Assembly (NCBI GenBank): GCA_028095005.1 | Contig: CM051461.1 | Coordinates: 171,995,144-172,059,143 of the forward strand | Origin: Rhynchospora pubera | Taxonomy: Eukaryota; Streptophyta; Magnoliopsida; Poales; Cyperaceae | Length of the DNA: 64,000 nt | Direction of reading: 5' to 3' | Part shown: piece by piece, positions 11,092 through 23,293 of the stretch | Numbering within the stretch: the first letter of the stretch is position 1 | Layout of the letters: each line of letters opens with the position of its first letter | Translations under genes and position numbers: made by a program | Notes under the pieces: generated by a model | The model's input: the letters and a program-made list of their open reading frames with translations, nothing else | Told to the model about the DNA's origin: nothing | Database searches by the model: none

Positions 11092-12672
11092 TTAAAGCCT
11101 CTTGCACGGTGGCATAGGATTTCCGCATAAGCACAAATTATGTGCATATGCAACAGCCTTGAAGACATTGAATGGCCTCTTCTGAGGTATCTCGCCACAC
11201 AGCTTGTTAACTCTAAAATTAACATGCCCAAGTTTTGATAATCCTGCAAATGTTTCTGGTATTTTCCCAATCAACTGGTTATGTGACAAATCAAGCCAAA
11301 CCAGGCTTGCCATCTGGCCCATGCTGTCTGGTATGATACCTTTGATTTGGTTCCTTGAAAGATCCAACCTCTTTAGGGCTGTCAAATTTGAAATTGAGCT
11401 TGGTATTTGTCCGCTCATACCATTGTTCGACAGATCAAGCCATTTTAAATTTGGACTCATTTGTTTGCCAAATTGAGAGATGAAACCAGTGATCCTGTTC
11501 TTCGAAAGGTCAAGAGAGACCAAATTCGTCATGTTTGTCAAAAATCCATTAATCTCTCCAGTCAGAAAGTTACTAGAGAGGTTCAGTGAATTCAATGTTT
11601 CTGGCTTTGCAAAAGCTTGAGGTAAACCCTTAATTCCACAACCGGCTAAATGCACATCTCTCATCTCTCTGTTTCTAATCCAATTTGGTATAGTTCCCAA
11701 TTGAAATTTGTTATATGATAAGTCAATGGATAAAAGAGAAGGTAACCCATTTTCAACACCATTGGGGAGACCCATGAATGCATTGTTTGAAAGATTCAGG
11801 TACCAGAGCTTCTGTAATTTGACAATAGAATCAGGAATTATACCAGTGAGCAAATTACCACTCAAGGAGAGGGAATTGAGAAACCTAAGGTTTCCAATTT
11901 CTGATGGTACCTGACCAACAAGCATATTATTACAAAGATATAAATCTAAAAGATTAGACAAGCCACATATAGATACTGGTATTTCCCCAGTGAACTGGTT
12001 ATTTGAGAGGTCTAACAGTGTGAGGTTCTGAAATTTCCCCAAAAATGAAGGTATTTCTCCAGAAAATTGATTATTACTCAGATCAAGAGCTTGCAATTTC
12101 ATAAGGTTTCTATAGGTTACAGGCACTGCACCAACCAATCGATTTCTTCCAAAGTTGATCTGTGTTAATCCAGAAATAAACCCAATTTGAGGAGGCAATT
12201 CTCCAGTGAAATTATTGCCATTTAGTGATAATGCCATCAGAGACCTTAACTGACTCAAATTTGAAGGAATCCTACCTTGTAACATGTTATCTTCAAGGTA
12301 CAACTGTGTGAGGTGGACTAAATTGGAGAGACTATCTGGTATGGTACCGGTTATTTGTTTCATGCCACTTATGACAAGCACTTGCAAGAATTTAAGGTTA
12401 CCCAAGGAAGAGGAAAGTGTGCCTTTCATGACCCCATGTGGCCTTTCCAGTTGTAAGCTTGTAACCCTGCCAGTTTGAGGGTTACAGTCGACGCCTTCCC
12501 AGCCATCACAGCAGTCGGTACCGACCCATGAAGAGAGAATGCCAGTAGTGTCTCTGACAATGGATGCTTTGAAATCCAAAAGAGCTGCTCTGTCAGTGAC
12601 AGAACACCCTGCCATTGCGCCTGATATGAGAGAGAAGAGAGATATAGAGAGAAAAAGTGCAATGAAATTCAT
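11092..12672 (-). CDS. Secreted leucine-rich-repeat protein (no kinase, no membrane anchor)
   Basis: Intronless, 526 aa. I chose the ATG at 12672; the upstream extension of the frame to 12735 begins at a TTG codon and was not used. The new N-terminus is a good signal peptide (MNFIALFLSISLFSLISGAMAG). An LRR N-terminal cap follows (CSVTDRAALLDFKASI, then CCDGWEGVDC). Next come at least 15 tandem plant extracellular LRRs (LxxLxLSxNxLxGxIP) and a C-terminal Cys cap (KLCGEIPQ, then LCLCGNPMPPC). There is no transmembrane helix or kinase, so it resembles DRT100/PGIP-like apoplastic LRR proteins. By memory At5g23400 is an LRR protein of this kind next to the DUF639 gene At5g23390. The role is unknown; cell-wall or recognition functions are typical of the class. 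Confidence 0.92.
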   Translation of the reverse strand: MNFIALFLSISLFSLISGAMAGCSVTDRAALLDFKASIVRDTTGILSSWVGTDCCDGWEGVDCNPQTGRVTSLQLERPHGVMKGTLSSSLGNLKFLQVLVISGMKQITGTIPDSLSNLVHLTQLYLEDNMLQGRIPSNLSQLRSLMALSLNGNNFTGELPPQIGFISGLTQINFGRNRLVGAVPVTYRNLMKLQALDLSNNQFSGEIPSFLGKFQNLTLLDLSNNQFTGEIPVSICGLSNLLDLYLCNNMLVGQVPSEIGNLRFLNSLSLSGNLLTGIIPDSIVKLQKLWYLNLSNNAFMGLPNGVENGLPSLLSIDLSYNKFQLGTIPNWIRNREMRDVHLAGCGIKGLPQAFAKPETLNSLNLSSNFLTGEINGFLTNMTNLVSLDLSKNRITGFISQFGKQMSPNLKWLDLSNNGMSGQIPSSISNLTALKRLDLSRNQIKGIIPDSMGQMASLVWLDLSHNQLIGKIPETFAGLSKLGHVNFRVNKLCGEIPQKRPFNVFKAVAYAHNLCLCGNPMPPCKRL

Positions 12673-12798
12673 TTTTGAGGGTTTTAGGGAAGAAGGGGTC
12701 AAAAAGATGAGAAGGAGAGAGAGAGAGGGTGGCAAAAAGGTTTTAACTTTTTTGCTAAATTTTTGAAACTATGATGGTTTGACGTAGTGGATGGAAGC

Positions 12799-12806
12799 TA
12801 TTTATA
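12799..12806 (-). promoter_or_regulatory. TATA box of the LRR gene
   Basis: On the minus strand CCTTATAAATAG is a near-consensus plant TATA box, about 127 bp upstream of the chosen ATG at 12672. This leaves a roughly 95-nt CT-rich 5' UTR and is compatible with the start chosen. Confidence 0.6.
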
Positions 12807-14437
12807 AGGGGATCTTGTCCGCCACTTTTTTTTTTTTTTTGGGCAGCAAAGTATTAATTTGTTCGGGCTGTAGGCTCACGAGAGTAGTAAAAAGATGTTT
12901 ATATGTGGGAGCGTTCTATGTTTGAAACTTTGAATCAAAACAATTCAATGTTCATTATTAAATTCATCATCGTCAGCTTCGTGATTTTTTAAATTAGCTT
13001 CTTGACTGTATTGAACAAGTTGATCAATGGAGTATAAATCGATTGGCATTTCTGCTCGACTTATGAAAAATGTTTAATACGTAAACTATGGTTATTTTAG
13101 TTGAATTATCAGAAAAGTTCGTATCAAGTGACAAGTGGTGAGAAATGCATTTTAAGGAAACAAACAAGGCATAAATTACACCTAACAGTTTTCAAAAGAA
13201 AAGACATAAATTATTGTCAATTCAACTGATTTGCTACTTCAGGGAAAAAAAAAAGGAAAAATGTGGACAAGAAATTGCAAAATTCCCTGACAAATAATTT
13301 TTTTTTATCTCCATCTTCATGCAAAAGGCTTGCTCGATAAAAGTTTTCTACAAACCCTAGTTTTCCTTGTTTACTTTTTTCGTTTTGAAATTACATGACT
13401 TTGATGTGCTAGTCTGTCAGAGTGGCAGAAGGAACAAAGATATAATACAATACAAGCCGCAACTTCAGAAAGTGTATATATAAAAGGCATGTCAGCTTTT
13501 TTCTTTTTCCCCTTACGTTCTTTCACTTTATTTTATTTTTTTAAAAAAGGCACGACAGATATAAAGATGGGGAAATTTGAGAGGCATCAGATTCTCCTAG
13601 GTCCAAGATGGACAAAAATAATGCTAGCTAAAATTTTCTTAGATTAAAAAAAACTGGCTCAATTTTTCTTAAAAAAATAAATACTTGCTCAAATTTTTTT
13701 TTTGAAGATAAATTGAATACTTGCTCAAATTTCCTTGAATATTTATTGTGTTCATGATTATTTAATACTTTTTTTTTGTTTGAAGATAGCTTATTTAATA
13801 CTTCTTGATACACGCAAGTCCTATGCTTATTTAAATACTGGACTGACTTCTTTTCTCGTACGTATGTCGAATGCTAGCAGCTTGGTTCAGTGTCTTCAAA
13901 TGTGACCGTGGTAACAAAAATGTGGAGATTATACTCAATTATTTGAACAATTAGATTTAAAATTAGAAGATCATAATAAAATAGAAGGAACTTAGTGTAA
14001 CAGGACGGACTGTGTATTTGACGACAATCATATTGCCACGAGCACCTTGTCATATAGTGAGAATGAAATGATAGTCTACAAGCACCAGCTTGAGTCTAAC
14101 CAAATCCATCTTGGACCTGTCAGTCTTGGCCTTGTAATCGTTTCTACTTTTGTTTACTTAGCCAAGTTTTCCAAACAGCTAACAAAATTTAGTCACGCAA
14201 GAGTGTGTAGAGAGTGGTATAAACTATCTGTGAATAAAAACATTACTTGGTGTGGCGCTTACGCGCTAAGTCATGAACAGTGTAGGTCCCCAATTCCGAA
14301 CCCTTTTCATCCGGGCATTGTGGCAATCACGCACGCGCTTCCTCCTGTTATAATTTTTCTTATTTCCACTGAACAGTGCAAAATATATACTGCTAGGAAA
14401 AGAAATAGTATATTCTTTAAAAAAAGGAACATTTTCT
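12807..14437. other. Intergenic, upstream of the LRR gene
   Basis: AT-rich, with long homopolymer A and T runs. Diverged tandem copies of CTTGCTCAAATTT occur around 13650-13740. No gene seen. Confidence 0.5.
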
Positions 14438-14446
14438 GTTTTTGAC

Positions 14447-14819
14447 GAGTTTTGCTACGGTGAATTGCGCTAAAAAATTTGTAGATCTGGTTCAAAATAA
14501 CTGATCCAAACCATTTAATACGATCTTCTTATCGAAATATTCACGCAGAGTAAATTTTATATTTTTTAAAAAATTTTAAGTATTTTTTTCGGATTTTTTA
14601 AAAACTGATGTTTTTGAACGGTTCAGAGCTAATTAGATTAACGACTTTCTAAAATAAAAAAAAATACTTAAAATTTTTGAAAAAAAATATAAAATTTGGT
14701 CTGCATGGGGATCTCAATAAGGAGATCGTATTAGACGGTTTGGATCGGTCATTTTGAACGAGATTTGAGCGTGACTCACATACCCTTTGGTGAGTTGCGA
14801 CTCACCGTAGCAAAACTCC
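14447..14819. mobile_element. Foldback MITE, GAGNNNTGCTA family, copy 1 (Mutator-like)
   Basis: Begins GAGTTTTGCTACGGTGA and ends with its complement TCACCGTAGCAAAACTC (one extra C). It is flanked by a perfect 9-bp duplication GTTTTTGAC at 14438-14446 and 14820-14828. Both arms are inverted repeats of each other over most of their length (GATCCAAACCATTTAATA on the left, the complement on the right). No ORF. A 9-bp TSD is typical of Mutator-like elements. Confidence 0.85.
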
Positions 14820-15243
14820 GTTTTTGACATAATGTATGGTATTATATATGATGAGGGTTTTAGTGCTATTATATTTTAGTTTATCAAAAAAAATATATAA
14901 AAGTTAAAGCCAAAACAAATTGAATTTGAGTAATTTTTCTAGTTTTCCTTAACAAGCTATGAGTCTAAATGTTTATAAATTTTATTATAAAGTTAACAGA
15001 TCAAGTTAATAGTAAAAGATACATTTTTGTGTATTAACTTTTAGCATTTTCCTTCATAGAAGTATAAAATTTAAGGTCGACGCGTCACTTGCGTAGGCAA
15101 ATTAAACTAATGGTTATAATTCGTTGTTTGGATTCAGAAGTTTGAAATATCGAATGGTGAAATATCAACATTTATGATTTTTCTGTATCATGAAATACAA
15201 TTGCATTCGGTCCCGATAAACTTATTTTTATTTTATCCTCGTT

Positions 15244-15405
15244 ATGGAGCAGTTTGGATCGCTTAGGAATAGAAGAAATTTTCTATTCTTAGACATAAAG
15301 TATTGAAAAATATGTAATTTTGTGAAGAGTTTGAATCGTTTATAATAAATTTATGCCTAGAAATAGAAAATTCTTTCTATTCCTAGAGCATCTAAACAGC
15401 CCCTA
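15244..15405. mobile_element. MITE of the GTTTGGAT-end family, copy 1
   Basis: Inverted ends: CAGTTTGGATCGCTTAGGAA on the left and TTCCTAGAGCATCTAAACAG on the right (imperfect). The interior contains TTTGTGAAGAGTTTGAATCG followed by TTTATAATAAATTTAT, a core shared with the copies at 35449, 41534 and 54991. Non-coding. Confidence 0.75.
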
Positions 15406-15882
15406 TAAGAATATTTTTTGAAACAGTAATGTTGTTCTTTTTGGTTGGAGCTATTGTTTACTTATTTTTTCCCTTTGAATAAAAGTTTTCTTGATTCATG
15501 CGGTAATACGTGAACTCATATTCTAATGTGAATAACTTAACGCAGAAATTCAAGCCTAACCCACATTTCTAGCCATCTAGATCGAGACTGACGGTTCTTG
15601 TACCAGTGCCGTCACAAGTCATCTAAGCAGAGGAAGACAAGGAAATATGACAATTTAAATTTTAAAAATTAATTTTATAGAATTTTGACTGAAAAGCCCC
15701 TGCCCTGTACGACCTCCATTTCAGTCTGACAAGGGATCTTTCATATTCCGTAGAGATATTAAAAGAAAAGGCTAAATTCAGATTTTTTAGCATAATCGTC
15801 AGAGCAATCAATGTCTGAAATTAAAAAACCTGAGGGGTATATATTTCAGGATAGAGAATGAATATTAGAGGGGGCATGTAAC

Positions 15883-16416
15883 TAGGGGTGAGTAAAAAGC
15901 TCGTAATTTGTGAGTTACTCGAACTCGATTCGTGAAAAACTCAGTTATAACTTGAGCTAAAAAAACTCGAGTTGAACCAATTCGGTTAATCAACGAGTCG
16001 AGTTTGAGTTAGGCTCAACTCAGCTCGTTGACTCGTGAGCTGACTCGTAACGTAATAAATTTAATTTTTTTGAAGGTTATCAACATGATCTATGAGTGTT
16101 AATATTGGGTTTCAAGACATATTTTGTTTCAAATCAATGAAAAAGAATAAAATTGATAATATATTTTATTTTTATATTATTGTATATAGTAATTACTTTA
16201 ATTTTGAAATAATATATAAATTAAAAAAATAAAAATTTGAAGTAGATATATTCATGTCAAGTTGACTCGTGACTCGTGAGCCAACTCGAGTTAGAGACGA
16301 GTTGAGTTTGAGCTAACTTAAAAAACTCGAAAGTGTTTCCAACTCGAGTCGAGCTAACTCGAGTTATAGCCGAGTTGAGTTTGAGTTGGCCCCAACTCGC
16401 TCGAACTCGGCTCATA
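15883..16416. repeat. ACTCGAGTT-rich dispersed repeat, probably a broken hAT-type MITE
   Basis: Starts TAGGGGTGAGTAAA, which resembles a hAT end. It carries many copies of ACTCGAG, AGTTGAGTTTGAG and GACTCGTGAG in both orientations at both ends around an AT-rich middle. The expected inverted right end is missing, so it is probably truncated. Confidence 0.55.
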
Positions 16417-19404
16417 TAACTGATTTTTCCTTTCGTTTTTTTTTTTTTTTTTGTACTGTTGCAACTTCCCAGGGTGAGCTCTTGAGATTATGAATTTATG
16501 CTAAAATCAATAAATGAATCGAAAAATAGCGTCTCTTAGGTGTTGTGGGTGGACCAGCTGTATCCTCTCCAGACTTTCCTTCGATCCGAACAGTTCGAGT
16601 TAATCTCGACGAGCAAAATTTTTATGGACCATACGAATCTCAACGAGCAGGTATTAATCATGGGCATCCATCATTTATCGGACGGTCTGGATTAAATGTT
16701 TGATTTCGGCGTTGTGGCCCACCTGTGTGAGGTTTTTACTTGGGCCGGCTCTTTTACAAGTTTAGCTGTTTAGGGATGACATGTCTGGGCCTCCAAGTTA
16801 TTCTCAGCATGAAACTATTTCTCAATTTTTTGGGCTGACATGTTAGGCCAACCCTAGGAACCAGATTCCATGTTAACCCAATAGTATTTTTCTTTTGTAA
16901 AAAAATATTTACTATTAATATCATTTGATTTCGAGGTGGTGTTTGGTAACATGGAATATAAAAAGGTTGCATCGATTAATTCTGATACGTTGTTCTAAAA
17001 GTTTTAACATGATATTCTATTAGAACGGTGTTCAAACTTCGAAAACTTGCAGTTGATGTTCTATAATTTTGGATTTCAAAAAATAAAGTTTCCATAATGG
17101 AGGTTAAATGAGCTCATTTTTCTGCTTTATAATGGAAGAGAAATACTTTGGTGCTCAAAACAGAAAGTATAATATAATATATATCCTTCTTCTTTGTGAA
17201 AGAAAAAGAGCTTGGTACACATTAATTGTTTATAAATTCATAAATTGTATTACCCAACTGACAATTGTACATGTAACATGTTACTCATGTAATTTCCTCG
17301 TTTATTTATAGAATTTTGCTAGTTCATGACCTTCTAATGTGCAGTATTCCTGTATTGCGTGGTTTGATTGCTTCATTGCATAGATAATTTTCTTATAATT
17401 ACTCGATCTATAGAGGTAGTACGCAATTTGGTTGTTGATCCTATTGATTTGTGCCGACCCGACATTTAGTTTTGTCACACGTAAGATGTTAGACCAATAG
17501 TTTGAAATGTATAAATTCCAAACTATGAAATGTGAGGAAAAGTAATTGTACAGTGTGGCGGCTTAAATGAGTTGGCTTGGTCATTCTGGTTGAATACATA
17601 TTACCTCAATAATTGAAAATATTGCGCATTCCACAAGGTGTATTGTTTCCAAAGAATTTTTGCTTGGTGACACCTCCACTAGTATTTAAGTAGCCACCTT
17701 TATCTAAGAGACCAGAATTTGATTGTCGTATTCCTATAATTTTGCACTAATCCAACTCACCACTCATCATAGGGATATAAAAAATTGCAACCAATGCGTA
17801 TGGGGCCTAAATTTGAAGACTTGATAGTTTATAAAGATTTCGGTGCTAATTGAGAAGGTAAAAAGGCACTTTTTAAACACGTGGAATCGGTTTTAGAGTG
17901 CATCACAAACAAACTATCTATACTAGTTATTGAATTTGTTTCCGACGCCAGTATTGAATAATATTTTCGAAGTTAATGTTTTACACTAAATAGATGACAA
18001 ATTGACAATTTTGGCTGGTATAAATCTGAGAATTCATTCATGTTACTTTGTAAAATAAAATTAATGTACTGGAAGTATTGAAATGTTTAACATATCTTAT
18101 AAAATTTTCATAGTGCACTGGAACAATCTTTTTAAAGTGTCAATAATAGAAATGTACTATATGCCACTCAATTTTTTTTTCCTGGACTAATACAGAAGGG
18201 AACCGACAATCATCACTCATATATTTCATCGTGCATCTTATGAGCAATTGAACAGAAGTTACGGAATGCCAATTGAACCGAAATACCAGTAACACCACAG
18301 CTTTTCTTCATCCATGGCAGCATTCGGATTGAAGATGCCAATTTGACAGAGAAATCCATAACGACTGGATATGATCAGTGAGGTTTGAGCTTTGAAAGCT
18401 GACACCAAAGACAAAATCGTATGCATTACCTCACTATTCTTGTTTATATTATAACGACAACGAAGCTATCAATCATTTCCTAGTTACACCTTTTTAATCT
18501 GTCCTCTAACAATAATACTTAACTTTGTTAAAGACCAAAACTATAATTAATGTTTAGTACTTTAGAACCAATATGCATATACACTTATACAGTATATAGC
18601 TAATATCTAGATTGTTACTTTAGCGCCAGGAACTAATGAGGTCCTAATCATAAGAAATATGAGCTGCATGCCAAAAGCAAAACTTAGGGAAAGGACATCC
18701 CCTTTTAGGCTTTTACCCAACAAATTAAACATTGTGTTATTATATTACATAATCCTCTCCTCATGTGCTTCAAAGTATTATAAAAATATCCCTTTACCTC
18801 ATGCATTGTATGATTGCTCTGTGTAAATGAAGAACAATAAAAAGAAGTAATTGAAAGAATACAATTAAATTTAGTAGCATCATTATTATTTTTATTTCTA
18901 GATGGATACATGAGATATCTTCCAGTCGTGTGCTTGTGCATAAGAAATTAAGAATGTCTTCAAACCGTCATAAATGAAATTAAATATATATATTGCAGTG
19001 CAGACATTATTATACTGGAGCAATACTGATTTAGTTGGAAAGACTCTCATGACCACTTGAATTGCTATTCATTTACTTGTTGGTATGTTTATTGTCATTA
19101 TACATTTGTCTGGATGCAATTGGTTGGTATGATAACTAGTGACAACTATGGTGTGGTCACTGTTGTTAATTTTAGGCCAAAAGGTAGCTGTGATAACGAA
19201 GCTCGAGTTTATAAAGAAAAGATGCACGACTAAACCCACTAGGGGTTGTTAATGTAGGTCACAAAATAAGGAGAATTAATAGTGCGAGAATGTTACCATC
19301 AGTCCATCACTGACGTGACATAGAATGACCATAATTCCATTTTCTTTTCTTTGACCAAAGAATGACTAAATTGCTTATTTATAAAGCTCATAACGGGTCT
19401 GAAA
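16417..19404. other. Intergenic, no gene seen
   Basis: AT-rich DNA with a poly(T) run near 16435-16452 and only short uninformative ORFs. I recognise nothing here. Confidence 0.5.
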
Positions 19405-19412
19405 TTTGCAAG

Positions 19413-19578
19413 CAGTGTTTCCAATACCGTACCGCAGACCAGAGAAAATCCCAGTAATTCCGGGAACTGGAATATTGACCGAAACAGCGGTATCTGGTAT
19501 TGTGAGACAAAATACCGAGAAATACCAGATTTCGGCCACCCTACCAGTAAGGATGCCAGTACGGTACTGAAAACACTG
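19413..19578. mobile_element. hAT-type MITE with 8-bp TSD
   Basis: 166 bp with ends CAGTGTTTCCAATACCGTAC and the complement of CAGTGTTTTCAGTACCGTAC. It is flanked by a perfect 8-bp duplication TTTGCAAG (19405-19412 and 19579-19586). The interior has ACCGAAA/ATACCAG motifs in both orientations. CAGTG ends with an 8-bp TSD are typical of hAT elements. Confidence 0.9.
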
Positions 19579-19586
19579 TTTGCAAG

Positions 19587-20329
19587 TATATTGGTGATCA
19601 ACAAATTGGGTGTGGGGTCCTTAACCCTTTAAAGAACTAAAAAGAATTAAATGGTAGTGACATTTGTTAATTATTTTTAATCAAAGGAAAAAATTAACCG
19701 TTTTAGTATGGCTAATTAAATCTTGATACAAATTACGAACTACAAAGCTTCTTTTGTGAAACTGTGCTATATGTACTAAGCTGATAAGCAATAAAATTTG
19801 GAAGTATACACTGTCCTTCTTTTTTTGTAATGTATTTGGCGCCTTCCCAATACCAAGCACTTTGTTTTCATATCCAATTGCAGCATACGATAGCAGTAAA
19901 AATTTTAGAATGAAAACAATCATCACAAAAAATGTCAACTTAAGTTTGGTTAACTAATTACGAATGTAAATATGAAAAAGAACCAAAATGCATTTACATA
20001 CTTGATAACATCAAAGCAGATAAGTCACTGTTAAGCTTTCTTAAAAAAGGCAAATAAGCGTGCAGCAACTCCTAATCGAAAAGGAAGCATAATTTAAATG
20101 TTAAAAAAAAAGCGCCAAAAGAATTAGGTGTATACGTCTTGTACTCCTACAACATGCTTTCTGTCACACTTATTGAGTCTTTCTTTCATTTACATCTGTC
20201 CATATCAATAAGCAATACAGTCGATTTCATCTACAGTGCTAACACTCCAAACCAATAAATTCACCTTCCTTCATGATTACAACCAATCTATACATGAAGA
20301 AGAAAAGAATAAAAAAGTAAACTCAAACT
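19587..20329. other. Upstream region of the aspartic protease gene
   Basis: AT-rich non-coding sequence containing the promoter and 5' UTR of the protease gene. No clear single TATA box could be assigned. Confidence 0.45.
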
Positions 20330-21873
20330 ATGCAAAAGCTGCTTCCACTTCTCTTCCCTTTCTTCCTTCTCACCTCTTCTCTCCAATTGCAACAGTTCAC
20401 CCTCCTTACTCTAACCTCACAAAGTGTTCATCAAAACCAAGTTACAAACCAAAGCAATTTTTCACTCCCAATCTACCACATTAGCTCATTCTCAAATCAT
20501 ACCAACAACACCTCCACCTTTGCTGATCGCATACACCGTGATTCTGCCAGGGTTGCCTCGCTGGCACATGATCTCTCTTTACCACTAGACAGATACAAAC
20601 TAACTGACTTTGGGTCTGATGTGGTTTCCGGTCTATCTCAAGGAAGTGGTGAATACTTCATTCGTGTAGGTGTTGGCACGCCAGCAAGAGAACAGTACCT
20701 AGTCATTGACTCTGGCAGTGATGTAATTTGGCTACAATGCATACCATGCGATCAGTGCTACTCCCAGTCTGATGCTATATTTGATCCGTCAACCTCAGCT
20801 TCTTTCTCTGCCGTGACATGTGGGTCCCGTGTTTGCCATCTTGTCTCAGGCACCAATTGTGGCAGCTCAGATGAAAGTTGCGGGTATATGTACTGTCATG
20901 TGATCTTAATTTAGGAACTCATTTCTAATATGTTCTGGATGCAATACAAGATTGGTGATTTGAGGGGTTTTAATTAAGCATATACTATTTAAAAGTTTGA
21001 ACAAACAATAAAATGTCAATATTTCAGACGATTTCCATGTTGACCTATATGTCCATGCTAACATGCAGGTATGAGGTGTCATACCGAGATGGTTCCTATA
21101 GCAAAGGTGTCGTAGCCTTAGAGACACTGACATTTGGGTCAACTGCAGTAAGTGGAGTTGCCATTGGCTGCGGTCATCGCAATCACGGCTTATTTACTGG
21201 TGCTGCTGGCTTGTTAGGCCTTGGGTGGGGCCCAACATCCTTCTTAACCCAGCTTGGTGGCTCGGCTGGTGGGGTCTTTAGCTACTGTCTTGCCAGCCGC
21301 GGATCAAGCTCTGAAGCAGGTTCACTAATCTTTGGTCGTACTGAAGGAGTTCCAGTTGGAGCAGTGTGGGTCCCTCTCTTACACAACCCAAGGGCTCCTA
21401 GTTTCTACTATGTAGGCCTTTTGGGCCTCGGGGTTGCTGGGGTACGATTACCACTCGAAGAGGATATGTTTCAACTCTCTGAAGATGGCTACGGTGGTGT
21501 GGTTATGGACACCGGTACAGCAGTAACTCGGCTCCCCCAACAAGCATATAGTACACTCAGGGATGGTTTCATTGCTGCTGCAGTGGGGCTCCCTCGTACC
21601 TCCGGTGTATCCATATTCGATACGTGTTATGACCTAAACGGGTACAGCAGTGTGAGGGTACCTACTGTGTCATTTTATTTCACAGAGGGTGCGATACTGA
21701 CACTGCCAGCGAGGAACTTCCTGATCCCTGTGGACAACTCAGGGACTTTTTGCTTTGCATTTGCTCCATCGCCGACTGGTTTGTCGATCATGGGGAATAT
21801 ACAGCAGGAAGGGATCCAAATCACGTTTGACGTGGCCAATGGGTTTGTTGGTTTTGGACCCAATACTTGCTGA
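20330..21873 (+). CDS. ASPG2: Secreted pepsin-like aspartic protease, ASPG2-like
   Basis: Two exons, 20330-20883 and 21069-21873, joined by a 185-bp GT-AG intron (phase 2), giving 452 aa. It starts with a signal peptide (MQKLLPLLFPFFLLTSSLQ), then a propeptide with the ADRIHRDSARVASLAH helix. The mature family-A1 protease follows, with first catalytic motif DSGSDVIWLQC (Asp about 127), a cysteine-rich insert (CIPCDQCYSQ), and second motif MDTGTAVTRLP (Asp about 332). It ends with GNIQQEGIQITFD and GFGPNTC. The first active site is DSG rather than the commoner DTG, which occurs in this plant clade. ASPG proteins act in guard-cell ABA/drought responses. By memory At3g20015 (ASPG2) neighbours PRMT6 (At3g20020), as here, supporting the call. 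Hydrolase identity is certain; the subfamily is likely. Confidence 0.9.
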
Positions 21874-22477
21874 TTTGATGCGCAACTACAAGCTGTATAT
21901 TAATGATAAATGTTATTGTTCCTCTAGATAGCCGCTGTCTAGGATTTCTAAAAAAAAAATGATAAATGTTATTGTACCGTACAGTGGATTGAAACATGTA
22001 AAGCTCACGAGAGATTGATCAGGGAAATCTAATAATAATATAAAGGTATGCACGATGGAATTGCTTTGTCTATCGGTATATGCACTTTTAATCTTTAGAT
22101 AGATACTATTGGTCATATAAGTTAGACGGTTTAGCACGATTTTTGGCTTGATAGGAAAAGATCCTTTTTCTTTTTGCAACATTTGTATGAGAATATTGTT
22201 TGTAATTATTGAACATATCTGTTGCAAAGGTTCTAAAGGTTCCACTTGAATCCTATTTCTGTTTTTGTAAGTACGCAATACGTTTAAGGTTTTTGTAATA
22301 AAATTCCATTATAGTAATAGCATATAGTAACAAGTAACAACAATTGGAATAGGAATAAAAATATGAACAATAACAGCAATGAAGAAATTGTCCAGGCGTA
22401 AAGGAAGCGACCTCTTACTACAATATATATAAATAAATAAGGTATGATCCGTAATTTTTCGTTCAACTGGACTTGTA
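21874..22477. other. 3' flank of the protease gene
   Basis: AT-rich 3' UTR and intergenic sequence. GATAAATGTTATTGT is repeated at about 21905 and 21960. No gene seen. Confidence 0.5.
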
Positions 22478-22485
22478 GGCTCCAC

Positions 22486-23126
22486 TAAGGCTGTCAATGA
22501 AACCCGTTTACTCTATCCGTACCGTATTCGATAAAGCGGGTACGGATAATATTTTATTTTCGTTAGACTAACGGATATGGGTACGGATAAAGAAAAATTT
22601 TTGTTAACTTATCGGATACGGGTACGGGTAAGGGTTATTTCGTACCCATTATCTAACAGGTAATATTTTTCAAACATATATGTATATATAATCATGTTTT
22701 TAGCATATTTCGAAAGATATGTTATTAATTTCGATCTTCATCCAAACTTATTTATGATGATAATTTTTCATTCTATATTATATTATAATTTATAATTAGT
22801 TATATAGATTTTTTGAATTCAATTGATATGAGAATAAATTTCATTATTTTTGTTATATTTAAAATATTATCTAAATATTTTATTTTATCTATATATTTAT
22901 TTGATATTATTTATTTTATCACATTATATATTTTTATTAAATTAATAATATTATTATTATCCGTTATGTACCGTTACCCTACCTTACCGTTAATTCTTAA
23001 CGGATACGGGTATGGTACGGGTAAAGTCTTTTTTAACGGATACGGATACGGATATGAGTAAAGAAAATTTTAACGGATAAAGATATGAAAATATCTTCTA
23101 CCGTACCGTACCCATTGACAGCCCTA
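22486..23126. mobile_element. hAT-type non-autonomous element with GGATACGGGTACGG repeats
   Basis: 641 bp. Ends TAAGGCTGTCAATG and the complement of TAGGGCTGTCAATG. A perfect 8-bp duplication GGCTCCAC flanks it (22478-22485 and 23127-23134). Both subterminal regions carry many copies of GGATACGG/GGGTACGG and their complements, around an AT-rich middle with no coding capacity. The subterminal repeats are probably transposase-binding sites, as known in hAT elements (inference). Confidence 0.9.
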
Positions 23127-23293
23127 GGCTCCACTGGAGTCTGGAAGGGAAAACTATTCGCCGGTGCTAAGGAATTGTACCAAAATTTGTCAAAAAGAAA
23201 ACCAAATGCTTACATAATGTACACGGGCAATTAGTGCAGGACGCGATTGTGTCAATTGCTTGTTGCAATATTCATTTCTGTACAACTATATTA

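Noticed and set aside
12673..12735. Upstream extension of the LRR reading frame
   Set aside because: The extension begins at a TTG codon; the first ATG (12672) starts a proper signal peptide.
14047..14445. 132-aa ORF, possible small gene
   Set aside because: No recognised motif, odd composition, and its end abuts and contributes to a MITE target site; likely chance.
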